From assembly GCA_007135845.1 (NCBI GenBank), contig SLIC01000145.1, positions 1 to 7,767 on the forward strand: a stretch of 7,767 bases of DNA, in the 5' to 3' direction. The translations under genes and the position numbers were made by a program. Positions 1 to 6,560 of the stretch are shown piece after piece (position 1 is the first letter of the stretch; every line of letters begins with the position of its first letter). Below the pieces are notes generated by a model. It was not told the origin of the DNA, did not search any database, and was given only the letters and a program-made list of their open reading frames with translations. The stretch comes from Candidatus Brevefilum sp. (GTDB lineage Bacteria; Chloroflexota; Anaerolineae; Anaerolineales; Anaerolineaceae).

Positions 1-597
1 AACCATCCCCGCGGGATTGATACCCGCAACACCATCTTGCAGACTTCCCTTGAGCTGTTTTCGCAAAATGGCTACGATGCCACCAGTGTGGCCCAAATCT
101 GCCAGCGAGCACAGGTCAGCAAAGGGGCTTTTTACCACCATTTTCCTTCCAAGCAGGAGCTATTCCTGGCGCTGATGGAATCCTGGTTAGGCAATGTGAC
201 GGGGTTGTTTGAATCTGTCGGTGAAACAGCGCAGAACGTCCCACAGGCACTGGATCAAATGGGGAAGATTTCCGGTAGTTTATTTGCCGCCCTGGAGGGT
301 GGCTTCCCGATCTTGTTGGAGTTTTGGACCCAAGCCAGCCGGCAGCCCTCCGTGTGGGAGAAGGCCGTCGCACCATACCAGCGCTACCTGGATTACTTTA
401 CCCGGTTGATGCAAACCGGCATTGATGAAGGGTCATTTGATCCCTCTGTCGATCCAGAAACGGCTGCCCGTAACTTAACTGCCATGGTGATGGGACTGCT
501 GCTGCAAGCCACCTTTGAACCAGGCGGTGCCCAATGGCACGACGTCACCCAGCAGGGCATTCATATGTTGATTAATGGTCTCAGGAGCCAATCATGA
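1..597 (+). CDS. TetR/AcrR-family transcriptional regulator, 5' end cut by window edge
   Basis: Probable ligand-responsive DNA-binding repressor. The frame is open from base 1 and the 198 visible residues match the usual TetR layout. Helix 1 (RNTILQTSLELFSQNGYDAT, visible residues 9-28) is followed by a helix-turn-helix (about residues 29-48, with the typical VSKGAFYHHF ending) and KQELF at 51-55. The remaining ~140 residues are an all-helical ligand/dimerisation domain that I cannot assign to a ligand class. No ATG, GTG or TTG precedes helix 1 inside the window, and the TTG at 37 lies within helix 1. The true start is therefore just upstream and probably only a few codons are missing. The stop overlaps the next start as ATGA (594-597), so the two genes are co-transcribed and the regulator plausibly controls that enzyme. 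Its own operator would lie outside the window. Confidence 0.92.
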   Translation, partial: NHPRGIDTRNTILQTSLELFSQNGYDATSVAQICQRAQVSKGAFYHHFPSKQELFLALMESWLGNVTGLFESVGETAQNVPQALDQMGKISGSLFAALEGGFPILLEFWTQASRQPSVWEKAVAPYQRYLDYFTRLMQTGIDEGSFDPSVDPETAARNLTAMVMGLLLQATFEPGGAQWHDVTQQGIHMLINGLRSQS

Positions 598-1595
598 ATT
601 TAGTCACCGGTGCTGCCGGACATTTGGGGAACGTTTTGGTGCGGGAACTACTAGCTCGTGGCGAAGGGGTGCGGGCTTTGATCCTGCCTGGAGAAGACAC
701 CGACTCTCTGAAGGGGTTGCCTGTAGAACGCGTTGACGGGAATGTGCTCAACATCGATTCCCTGCGGGCAGCCATGCGGGATGTGGATGTCGTTTTTCAC
801 CTGGCTGCCCTGGTTTCGATCACCGAGGATAAAGCCCACTTGCTGCAGGCGGTCAATGTGGATGGCACCCGCAATGTGATCGAAGCTGCCAAGGAATCCA
901 AAATCCAGAAACTGGTCTACACCAGCTCGATTCATGCCCTGGAACGACCGCCAATCGGGGTGCCGATCACTGAAAAACTGGCTTTCGACCCGCATAATCC
1001 GGCCGGCCCCTATGACCGCACCAAGGCACAGGCTTCGTTATTTGTGCAGCAGGCAGCGCGGGACGGCTTGAACACCACCATCCTGTGCCCAACGGGTGTG
1101 ACCGGACCCTACGATTATCGGCGTTCAGAAGTTGGCGAGTTGATCCTGTCTTTCATGCAAAAGCGGATTCATTTCCTGGTGCAAGGTGCCTTTGACTTTG
1201 TCGATGTGCGTGATGTTGCCCTTGGGCAGATCCTGGCGCGGGAGTACGGACAGCCTGGTGAAGCTTATATCCTGGGCGGAGAGCGGATCGAATTGAAACT
1301 GCTGCATGACCTGGTGCAGAAGGTTACGGGAAAAGAAACACCGGTGATTAATTTCCCCTTGCCAATTGTGATGATCATTGCGCCGATGGCAGAATGGTAT
1401 TATAAGCTGACCAAAACGAAGCCAAGGATCACACGTTATGCGCTTGAGACGGTGGTCAGCAACTCGGATATTCGCTCGGATAAGGCGAATTCGGAGCTGG
1501 GTTACAAGGCTCGGTCACTGGCGAGCAGTATCGCCGATACGGTGCGCTGGTGGTGGGATAACCTGGGATTGACTAAACCGTCCTTACGCCTGTAG
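594..1595 (+). CDS. NAD(P)-dependent epimerase/dehydratase (extended SDR, dihydroflavonol-reductase-like)
   Basis: Soluble Rossmann-fold oxidoreductase of 333 residues, the normal length for an extended SDR. The cofactor motif TGAAGHLG is at residues 5-12, DVVFHLAA (65-72) is the usual NNAG-region equivalent, TSS at 110-112 supplies the catalytic Ser/Thr, and YDRTK (140-144) is the YxxxK active site. FDFVDVRDVA (200-209) is typical of the dihydroflavonol 4-reductase / 3-beta-hydroxysteroid dehydrogenase / HpnA-like branch. The substrate cannot be read from sequence: a nucleotide sugar, a sterol-like compound or a small aldehyde/ketone are all possible. The ATG at 594 is supported by AGGAG at 583-587 with a 6-nt spacer and by the ATGA overlap with the TetR gene. 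That pairing suggests substrate-induced control by the repressor. A link to carotenoid synthesis further right is not shown: the two units are separated by an opposing operon. Confidence 0.9.
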   Translation: MNLVTGAAGHLGNVLVRELLARGEGVRALILPGEDTDSLKGLPVERVDGNVLNIDSLRAAMRDVDVVFHLAALVSITEDKAHLLQAVNVDGTRNVIEAAKESKIQKLVYTSSIHALERPPIGVPITEKLAFDPHNPAGPYDRTKAQASLFVQQAARDGLNTTILCPTGVTGPYDYRRSEVGELILSFMQKRIHFLVQGAFDFVDVRDVALGQILAREYGQPGEAYILGGERIELKLLHDLVQKVTGKETPVINFPLPIVMIIAPMAEWYYKLTKTKPRITRYALETVVSNSDIRSDKANSELGYKARSLASSIADTVRWWWDNLGLTKPSLRL

Positions 1596-1618
1596 CCAGA
1601 TATTAAAAGGTGTTGAAG

Positions 1619-1646
1619 CAAGGCATTGCTAAAATGGGATGCCTTG
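1619..1646. terminator. Candidate bidirectional terminator hairpin between convergent genes
   Basis: CAAGGCAT (1619-1626) and ATGCCTTG (1639-1646) form a perfect 8-bp stem around a 12-nt loop. It sits between the SDR stop (1595) and the stop of fpg (1664), where a shared terminator is expected. The plus-strand tail TTTGGGTT is only a weak T-run and the minus-strand tail is also poor, so efficiency is uncertain. Confidence 0.5.
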
Positions 1647-1663
1647 TTTGGGTTAATGGCTGA

Positions 1664-2509
1664 TCAGGTTATCCCCGGTGATTGGCAGCGGGGGCAAAAA
1701 TGCGTCCCACGCTGACCAACACTGATCTTCTCAATGGCTCTTCCACAAGAAGGGCAGGGCTCCCCAGCTTTACCGTACACGTTGAAATCGTTTTGAAACT
1801 CGCCGCCGCGGTAGATCCAGTCCAGGCTGGCGCCAAAGCGGCGGATGCCTTCCTTTAATACACCCTGGATGGCTTGATGCAGTTCTGCAGCCTCAGTGGC
1901 AGAAAGGGTATCCGATCTGCGCAGCGGGTGTAAACGGGCACGGAAGAGGGCTTCGTCGGTGTAGATATTGCCCAGTCCGGCGATAAAGGTCTGGTCCATC
2001 AATAGTGGTTTGATCTGGCGGCTGTGAGCCAGCAAAATTTCGTATAGGTTTTTGCTGGTGAAGGTTGGGTCAAGGGGTTCTGGTCCCAGCTTGCCAAAGA
2101 CTTCCCCTGGGTCTTCCACGTACCACATGCGCCCGAATTTGCGGATATTGCTGAAGACCAAACGGTAGGGTGACTCAAAGTCCAGGATCACACGGTCATA
2201 GGGTTCAACAGGCCGGTTGCTGCCGTCTTGGGTAAAGCGTCCTTCCATGCGCATGTCACCGCTCATGCGCAGGTGGCCGATCAGGTGCCCGTCGTTAAGG
2301 GAGAAGTGCAGGTATTTACCCCGTCTGCGGGCGTCATGGATCACCTTTCCAATAAGGCTTTGCTTGAATCCAGTAACATTCGGGGCGGCGATGATGCGGT
2401 CCCAGGTGACCTCAGCGGCCGTAATCACCTGGTCACAAACACTGGGCAGATCTCCTGTACCGTTTCTGAGCCGGCGAATAATGGTTTCGACTTCGGGAAG
2501 CTCAGGCAT
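1664..2509 (-). CDS. mutM: Formamidopyrimidine-DNA glycosylase (Fpg/MutM)
   Basis: Bifunctional base-excision repair enzyme that removes 8-oxoguanine and formamidopyrimidines and cleaves the abasic site by beta/delta-elimination. All hallmarks are present in 281 residues, a normal length. The N-terminus is MPELPEVET, where Pro2 is the Schiff-base nucleophile and Glu3 the general acid. The family's catalytic/phosphate-binding lysine lies in RRRGKYL (K65), and the intercalation-loop methionine in HLRMSG (M82). The helix-two-turn-helix DQTFIAGLGNIYTDEALF spans 172-189. A C-terminal zinc finger has C252, C255, C272 and C275, with R267 in the QRGTHFC segment. The start overlaps the methyltransferase stop by 8 nt (ATGCCTGA, 2502-2509). 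No strong Shine-Dalgarno precedes it, which fits translational coupling. As last gene of the dtxR unit it would follow that promoter. Confidence 0.97.
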   Translation of the reverse strand: MPELPEVETIIRRLRNGTGDLPSVCDQVITAAEVTWDRIIAAPNVTGFKQSLIGKVIHDARRRGKYLHFSLNDGHLIGHLRMSGDMRMEGRFTQDGSNRPVEPYDRVILDFESPYRLVFSNIRKFGRMWYVEDPGEVFGKLGPEPLDPTFTSKNLYEILLAHSRQIKPLLMDQTFIAGLGNIYTDEALFRARLHPLRRSDTLSATEAAELHQAIQGVLKEGIRRFGASLDWIYRGGEFQNDFNVYGKAGEPCPSCGRAIEKISVGQRGTHFCPRCQSPGIT

Positions 2510-3197
2510 TATGTGTCAGCTGATCTCTTTTTCTGTCTTGATCATGATTAGTCTCACTCCGGGTGAGGTGAACTGGCAGTCCCCAGTTGCGTTCCTTGAT
2601 CGCCGTTTTGACCTCAAACCCGTGTGAACCCAGCAGGTCTAACAGGGGGATCGGCCGACAATCGACCGCCACAGGGAACAACCGGTGAGCAAGTTCATAG
2701 AGCCGTAATGGGAGGGTGCGCGGGGTATCAGCCAAAGAAACGATCACCAGGCGCCCCCTGGATTTCAGCACCCGGCGGCATTCACCCAGGAGGGTTGAAA
2801 TGTCAGCTTCTGAAAAAAGCTCCAATGTGAAGGACATGAAGACAGCATCAAACACAGCATTTGGGATGGGCAGTTTGACACCGTCCCCCTGTATGTGCAA
2901 TGGAGTTGGATGTACACCGCTGGTCTTTTGCTGACTCTTCAGCAGCATTTGGTAGGACAAATCCAATCCTATCACACCTGCTGGTGACGGAGCGTTCTCG
3001 TGGATCCAATTTAAAGCTGAGCCGGTACCACAGCCGATCTCAAGCACATGCTCCCCGGGTTGAACTGCCAGCAGTTGAAGGCCCTGTTTGATCAGCGGCT
3101 TTTCGCTGGATGTGAGGAGATCGTAAATCCCGCTGATGCGATCATAGAAACGCTGAGCCTGTGATTTGGATCGTTTGATTGGCAGTAGATCACACAT
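2502..3197 (-). CDS. Class I SAM-dependent methyltransferase, UbiE-like
   Basis: Predicted soluble methyltransferase of 231 residues from the ATG chosen here. RFYDRISGIYD (16-26) is the usual N-terminal signature of UbiE/COQ5-type enzymes. SAM motif I is VLEIGCGTG (51-59), the acidic ribose-binding loop is GLDLS (77-81), motif II is FDAVFMSFTLELF (116-128), and motif III is LKSRGRLVIVSL (144-155). The acceptor cannot be named: quinones, lipids and small molecules are all methylated by relatives. The frame also permits a GTG start at 3254 preceded by AGGAG, but that would overlap the upstream gene by 65 nt and add 19 residues unlike the family. The ATG at 3197 gives the compact ATGTGTGA overlap with the dtxR stop, the same geometry as the downstream fpg junction. 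The residues after about 208 are polar and look like a disordered tail. Confidence 0.88.
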   Translation of the reverse strand: MCDLLPIKRSKSQAQRFYDRISGIYDLLTSSEKPLIKQGLQLLAVQPGEHVLEIGCGTGSALNWIHENAPSPAGVIGLDLSYQMLLKSQQKTSGVHPTPLHIQGDGVKLPIPNAVFDAVFMSFTLELFSEADISTLLGECRRVLKSRGRLVIVSLADTPRTLPLRLYELAHRLFPVAVDCRPIPLLDLLGSHGFEVKTAIKERNWGLPVHLTRSETNHDQDRKRDQLTHNA

Positions 3198-3870
3198 GGT
3201 CAGGGGAGAGGAAGATTTTCGCAGCCAAGCTGGGGCCAATAATGACTTCTTCACCCGACTCCTGGATCAGGACCCGCATGGTCTGATCATAGGGTGTGCG
3301 GGCGAGCAATTTGATGCGAACCCCAGGCCGCAATCCGCTATTACCTAAAAAACGCAGTACCTGGGAATCTTGATGGGGTACCCGCGTGATCCGACCAGAC
3401 CTGCCGACATCCAGGTTGTTCATGGTGATTTGCTCGACCCTGGGAACCACCAGGTCAGCATTGGGGATCGGGTCGCCGTGGGGGTCAAAATCCGGGAAGC
3501 CAAGGGCAGCATCCATACGGCGTTCTAACAGCGGTGACATGGCATGTTCAAGGATTTCGGCTTCCTGGTGAACTTCATCCCAGGTATACCCCAGTTTTTC
3601 CACCAGGTAGTGCTCGATCAATCGATGGCGGCGGATGATTTTCAAGGCAGCACGCCGGCCTGCTTCGGTAAGCTGAACACCTTGGTGCTTCTGGTAAGTG
3701 ACATATGCTGGCTGCGTCTTGGATAATTTCTGCAGCATATTCGTGACAGATGCAGGGGAGATCCCCAGGTTTTCTGCCAGCTGGTTGGTCGTTGCTTTAC
3801 CACCGCTGCTGGTGACCTCGTAGATACGTTTGAGGTAGTCTTGGATATTGGCGCTTAATTCCTGTGGCAT
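3190..3870 (-). CDS. DtxR/MntR-family metal-dependent transcriptional repressor with C-terminal FeoA-like domain
   Basis: Metal-activated repressor of 226 residues. An N-terminal winged helix (about 5-72) has the recognition helix SPASVTNMLQKL at 38-49. The metal-binding/dimerisation helices follow (about 73-140), and a C-terminal SH3-like FeoA domain occupies about 152-222 (GRSGRITRV through GPSLAAKIFL). Aligned by eye with known members, metal-ligand positions include D11, H82, E105, E108 and H109. D11 and E105 replace the Met10 and Cys102 of iron-sensing DtxR and match Asp8 and Glu99 of Bacillus MntR. This favours manganese sensing, although MntR Glu11 is Lys14 here. The start at 3870 has TGAGGA (3875-3880 on this strand) four bases upstream. 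It leads the dtxR-methyltransferase-fpg operon and is probably autoregulated through the operator at 3896-3913. Exact metal specificity is inferred. Confidence 0.93.
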   Translation of the reverse strand: MPQELSANIQDYLKRIYEVTSSGGKATTNQLAENLGISPASVTNMLQKLSKTQPAYVTYQKHQGVQLTEAGRRAALKIIRRHRLIEHYLVEKLGYTWDEVHQEAEILEHAMSPLLERRMDAALGFPDFDPHGDPIPNADLVVPRVEQITMNNLDVGRSGRITRVPHQDSQVLRFLGNSGLRPGVRIKLLARTPYDQTMRVLIQESGEEVIIGPSLAAKIFLSPDHV

Positions 3871-3895
3871 GCGTTCCTCATGGGAAGGCCTTAAT

Positions 3896-3913
3896 ATTTA
3901 GCCTAACCTAAAT
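3896..3913. promoter_or_regulatory. DtxR-type operator over the dtxR transcription start
   Basis: ATTTAG-CCTAAC-CTAAAT is an 18-bp inverted repeat in which only two inner base pairs fail. Within it, TTAGCCTAACCTAA (3898-3911) is identical to the right-hand 14 bases of the classical 19-bp DtxR/IdeR box (TTAGGTTAGCCTAACCTAA, from memory); the left five bases do not match. It covers the predicted start site of the dtxR promoter, the expected place for autorepression. The crtB start is about 160 bp away, so direct control of the carotenoid genes is less likely. Confidence 0.65.
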
Positions 3914-3915
3914 TC

Positions 3916-3944
3916 AGGATAGCACAGAAAATTTGATTCGTCAA
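3916..3944 (-). promoter_or_regulatory. Sigma70-like promoter of the dtxR operon
   Basis: Reading the minus strand, TTGACG (3944-3939) matches the -35 consensus at five of six bases. After exactly 17 nt comes TATCCT (3921-3916), a four-of-six match to the -10 consensus. Transcription would begin near 3909, giving a leader of about 40 nt before the dtxR ATG. The predicted start lies inside the palindromic operator next to it, which supports both calls. Confidence 0.55.
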
Positions 3945-3948
3945 TCAA
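3933..3948. repeat. Inverted repeat TTGATT-CGTC-AATCAA over the dtxR -35 element
   Basis: The two 6-bp arms are perfect with a 4-nt spacer, and the -35 hexamer of the dtxR promoter (3939-3944) lies inside. It differs in sequence from the DtxR-type box. It could be a site for a second regulator or a chance palindrome. Confidence 0.35.
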
Positions 3949-4074
3949 GTGGGGAGGGGGAAATCGTGTGGCAATCATCAAAAATTATCCAATCATGATA
4001 AACTTTATACAAATAGTTTTATTATCTATCTTTCAACATTATGATATTATTAAGACTAATAATGGAGATAGAGA
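3949..4074 (+). promoter_or_regulatory. AT-rich leader and promoter region of the carotenoid operon
   Basis: This is the crtB-facing part of the divergent gap. The Shine-Dalgarno GGAG (4064-4067) sits 7 nt before the crtB ATG. Directly abutting it is a perfect 7-bp inverted repeat, ATTATTA (4046-4052), spacer AGAC, TAATAAT (4057-4063). TATTAT occurs twice as a possible -10 (4020-4025 and 4045-4050), but neither has a convincing -35 at normal spacing, so I do not place a promoter. AATCAT occurs at 3973-3978 and again at 3991-3996. The sequence is far richer in A+T than the coding regions, as expected for a promoter. Confidence 0.4.
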
Positions 4075-5037
4075 ATGTCCGAATTTATTTATGAATGGGA
4101 AAAACCCTTATACCAGTTAGCTTTGCAGACAGTTGAAGACAAGCTGCAAGCAACGATAACGACTGAATACCAATCCCAATTGTTAGGCCAAGCCTATCAA
4201 CTGGCTGATGACATCACCAAAGAGAACTCTAAAACATTTTATGTTGCTTCCGCATTACTGCCAATTGAAAAACGGCGAGCTGTGCGCGCCTTATACGCTT
4301 TCTGCCGCATTACCGATGACTTTATGGATCGCGATCAGAAGGACCCACGGGACTTGCTGACATTATGGCGGCAACCCTCGCTTGGTTCACAGCCTGGAAA
4401 TAATGAATTAATTGCCTTGGCCTGGGCGAATACTCGCACCCGCTACAAGATCCCTTGGGAATACAGTCAGCAGCTGGTCCAGGGTGTGGCACAGGACCTG
4501 AGCAAAACCCGCTATGATGACTTTGAAGAGCTGACCAAGTATTGCTATGGCGTGGCCAGCACGGTTGGGTTAATGTCCATGCACATCATCGGCTTTTCAG
4601 ACAATAAAGCCTATCCCTACGCCATCCGGTTGGGTGTTGCCCTCCAGCTCACCAACATCTTGCGCGATGTCGGTGAGGATTGGCGAAATGGGCGGGTCTA
4701 TCTGCCAAAATCAGAACTGGAAACCTTCCATCTAACCTATGATGACCTTGAAGAAGGACGGGTTACAGAAAACTGGCGGGCATTTATGCGCTTCCAGATT
4801 GAACGCAACCGCCGCTTATATGCACAAGCCAAACCCGGGATTGGTTACCTCAACCGCGATGGTCGGTTTGCTATCGCAGCTGCCGCTGACCTATACCAGG
4901 AAATCCTGTGTGAAATCGAAAAAAACGATTATAATGTCTTTACACAACGTGCGTCAGTCAGCGGATTAAAAAAGCTCAAGAAAATCCCTGGCATCTGGCA
5001 TCAATCAGCGGCGGCACATAAATTGTTAACAGAATAA
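4075..5037 (+). CDS. crtB: Phytoene synthase (CrtB), trans-isoprenyl diphosphate synthase fold
   Basis: Head-to-head condensing enzyme that joins two geranylgeranyl diphosphates to phytoene, the first committed carotenoid step, normally at the membrane surface. SKTFYVASALLP (52-63) is the conserved family opening. The first aspartate-rich Mg2+/diphosphate motif is DDFMD (81-85, inside YAFCRITDD) and the second is DVGED (198-202, inside TNILRDVGEDWRNGR). YLP at 209-211 follows as in other CrtB/squalene synthase members. At 320 residues it is full length, with a slightly long N-terminus of about 45 residues. Farnesyl-PP condensing relatives (squalene or dehydrosqualene synthase) share these motifs. 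The crtI-type gene 41 bp downstream and the cleavage oxygenase after it favour a C40 phytoene role. The start has GGAG 7 nt upstream. Confidence 0.92.
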   Translation: MSEFIYEWEKPLYQLALQTVEDKLQATITTEYQSQLLGQAYQLADDITKENSKTFYVASALLPIEKRRAVRALYAFCRITDDFMDRDQKDPRDLLTLWRQPSLGSQPGNNELIALAWANTRTRYKIPWEYSQQLVQGVAQDLSKTRYDDFEELTKYCYGVASTVGLMSMHIIGFSDNKAYPYAIRLGVALQLTNILRDVGEDWRNGRVYLPKSELETFHLTYDDLEEGRVTENWRAFMRFQIERNRRLYAQAKPGIGYLNRDGRFAIAAAADLYQEILCEIEKNDYNVFTQRASVSGLKKLKKIPGIWHQSAAAHKLLTE

Positions 5038-5078
5038 TTATTTAATCAATTTCTTAATATATCTGGGAGGGATTTGTC

Positions 5079-6560
5079 ATGCGCAAGCGTATCATTGTGA
5101 TTGGCAGTGGGTTTGGGGGCATGGGCGCAGCCATTCGGCTGGCAGCCAGGGGTTACGAGGTTGAAATTTTCGAAAAACGTGATAAACCTGGGGGCAGGGG
5201 TTACCAGTATGAAGTCAACGGGTTTAAGTTCGATGGCGGTCCAACCGTCATCACCGCCCCATACATGTTTGATGAGCTTTTTGAAGGCACTGGCAAAAAG
5301 CGCGAGGATTATTTTACGCTGGTGCCGCTGGACCCGTTTTACCGCATCTTTGATCATCACGGTAATCATTTTGATTATTATCACCAACTGGATGATTTCT
5401 TACAGGAAATTGGGCGCATCAGTCCACGGGATGTCGAAGGCTACCGAAAGTTTGACCGGCACACTCGCAAGATTTTCGAATTGTTTCATCCCTACACGGA
5501 TAAATCCTTCTATAAGATTGATGACATGATGAAGATCATGCCGGGGGTGATGCGTTTGCAAGCATTTACCGGGGCGTATCTATTTGCTGCCCGTTATATC
5601 CGCGATCCCTTTCTGCGTCGAGTGTTCTCATTCCATCCCTTGTTGATCGGCGGTAACCCCTTTGACACCCCGGCCATCTTCACCCTGATCGTTCAGTTTG
5701 AACGGAAATGGGGCGTGCACTATGCCATGGGCGGCACCGGGGCGGTTGTGCGCGGTTTGGAGCGGCTGTTTAACGAATTGGGCGGGAAGATACACTTCAA
5801 CATGGAAGTTGAAGAAATCATCATCGAAAACAAACGAGCTGCTGGTGTACGGCTTGCCGATGGCAGCGTCCACTATGCCGATCGGGTGGTGTGTAATGGC
5901 GATGTCGCTTTTGCTTACCACAACCTCATACCGGCACAATATCGCAAAAAGTACACCAACAGGCATATTGATCATATGCGCTACAGCATGTCCCTGTTTG
6001 TATGGTACTTTGGCACCAAGAAGCGTTATCTTGACAGCCCATTACGTCATCACAACGTGATCATTACTGAAAAATACAGAAAACTTTTGTCTGATATCTT
6101 CAATAAGCACATCCTCAGTGATGATTTTTCACTCTACCTGCACATGCCGTCGATCACCGATCCCACCATTGCGCCAGAAGGCTGCGAGTCCTTCTATGTG
6201 CTCTCGCCGGTGCCCACCCTCGACTCGGGTACCGATTGGGAAGCCATCGAACCGGCTTACCGGGCGAAAATCGCCCAATTCCTCGAAGACAATTATCTGC
6301 CGGATTTACAGGCCAACCTGGTTGCTGAGCATGCCATTAATCCGCTCCACTTTCAAAATATCCTTAACAGCTACCGGGGGGCAGCCTTTTCCGTCAAACC
6401 CAGCCTGCTGCAGTCAGGATACTTTCGGCCGCACAATAAATCAGAAGAGTTTGACGACCTGTTCTTTGTCGGTGCCGGTGTACATCCCGGTGCGGGGGTG
6501 CCGGCGGTGCTCTCTTCAGGTAAGATTGCGGCACAGGATATTATCACAGAGGATGCCTGA
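5079..6560 (+). CDS. crtI: Phytoene desaturase, CrtI family (FAD-dependent)
   Basis: FAD-dependent carotenoid desaturase, 493 residues, the typical CrtI length; it would convert phytoene stepwise toward lycopene at the membrane. The N-terminal dinucleotide fold IIVIGSGFGGMGAAIRLA (5-22) ends with the ribose-binding acidic residue at E32, followed by KPGGRGYQYEVNGFKFDGGPT (36-56), the usual CrtI flavin region. The C-terminal family signature GAGVHPGAGVPAVLSSGK (465-482) is intact. No transmembrane segment is evident. GGGAGGG (5065-5071) lies 7 nt before the ATG, one of the strongest ribosome binding sites here. Members of this family also include 4,4'-diapophytoene desaturases, carotene isomerases and ketolases, so the number of desaturations is not readable. 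It follows crtB by 41 bp and precedes the oxygenase by 48 bp, with no terminator between, so one operon is likely. Confidence 0.92.
   Translation: MRKRIIVIGSGFGGMGAAIRLAARGYEVEIFEKRDKPGGRGYQYEVNGFKFDGGPTVITAPYMFDELFEGTGKKREDYFTLVPLDPFYRIFDHHGNHFDYYHQLDDFLQEIGRISPRDVEGYRKFDRHTRKIFELFHPYTDKSFYKIDDMMKIMPGVMRLQAFTGAYLFAARYIRDPFLRRVFSFHPLLIGGNPFDTPAIFTLIVQFERKWGVHYAMGGTGAVVRGLERLFNELGGKIHFNMEVEEIIIENKRAAGVRLADGSVHYADRVVCNGDVAFAYHNLIPAQYRKKYTNRHIDHMRYSMSLFVWYFGTKKRYLDSPLRHHNVIITEKYRKLLSDIFNKHILSDDFSLYLHMPSITDPTIAPEGCESFYVLSPVPTLDSGTDWEAIEPAYRAKIAQFLEDNYLPDLQANLVAEHAINPLHFQNILNSYRGAAFSVKPSLLQSGYFRPHNKSEEFDDLFFVGAGVHPGAGVPAVLSSGKIAAQDIITEDA

Noticed and set aside
37..597. TTG at 37 as the TetR start
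   Set aside because: It falls inside helix 1 of the DNA-binding domain; the frame is open and homologous-looking back to base 1, so the gene simply begins outside the window.
594..1595. HpnA, the hopanoid-associated sugar epimerase
   Set aside because: The family resemblance is real, but no other hopanoid gene is in the window, so the specific name is not justified.
3198..3254. GTG at 3254 with AGGAG upstream as methyltransferase start
   Set aside because: It would overlap dtxR by 65 nt and add residues unlike the family; the AGGAG also encodes conserved-looking dtxR sequence. The ATG at 3197 gives a compact overlap like the next junction. It is not fully excluded.
3871..4074. Riboswitch or B12/light-type (LitR/CarH) regulatory element in the divergent gap
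   Set aside because: No recognisable riboswitch core, and no known light-regulator site or regulator gene is visible; only short palindromes can be supported.
5046..6060. Open frames of 113-142 codons on both strands within crtI
   Set aside because: They are shadows of the crtI frame, with no recognisable domains and no independent ribosome binding sites.
4075..6560. Squalene or C30 diapocarotenoid pathway (HpnCDE or CrtMN type)
   Set aside because: Motifs are shared, but there is one synthase gene rather than an HpnC/HpnD pair, and the downstream cleavage oxygenase fits a C40 carotenoid better. Enzyme chain-length choice cannot be proved from sequence.
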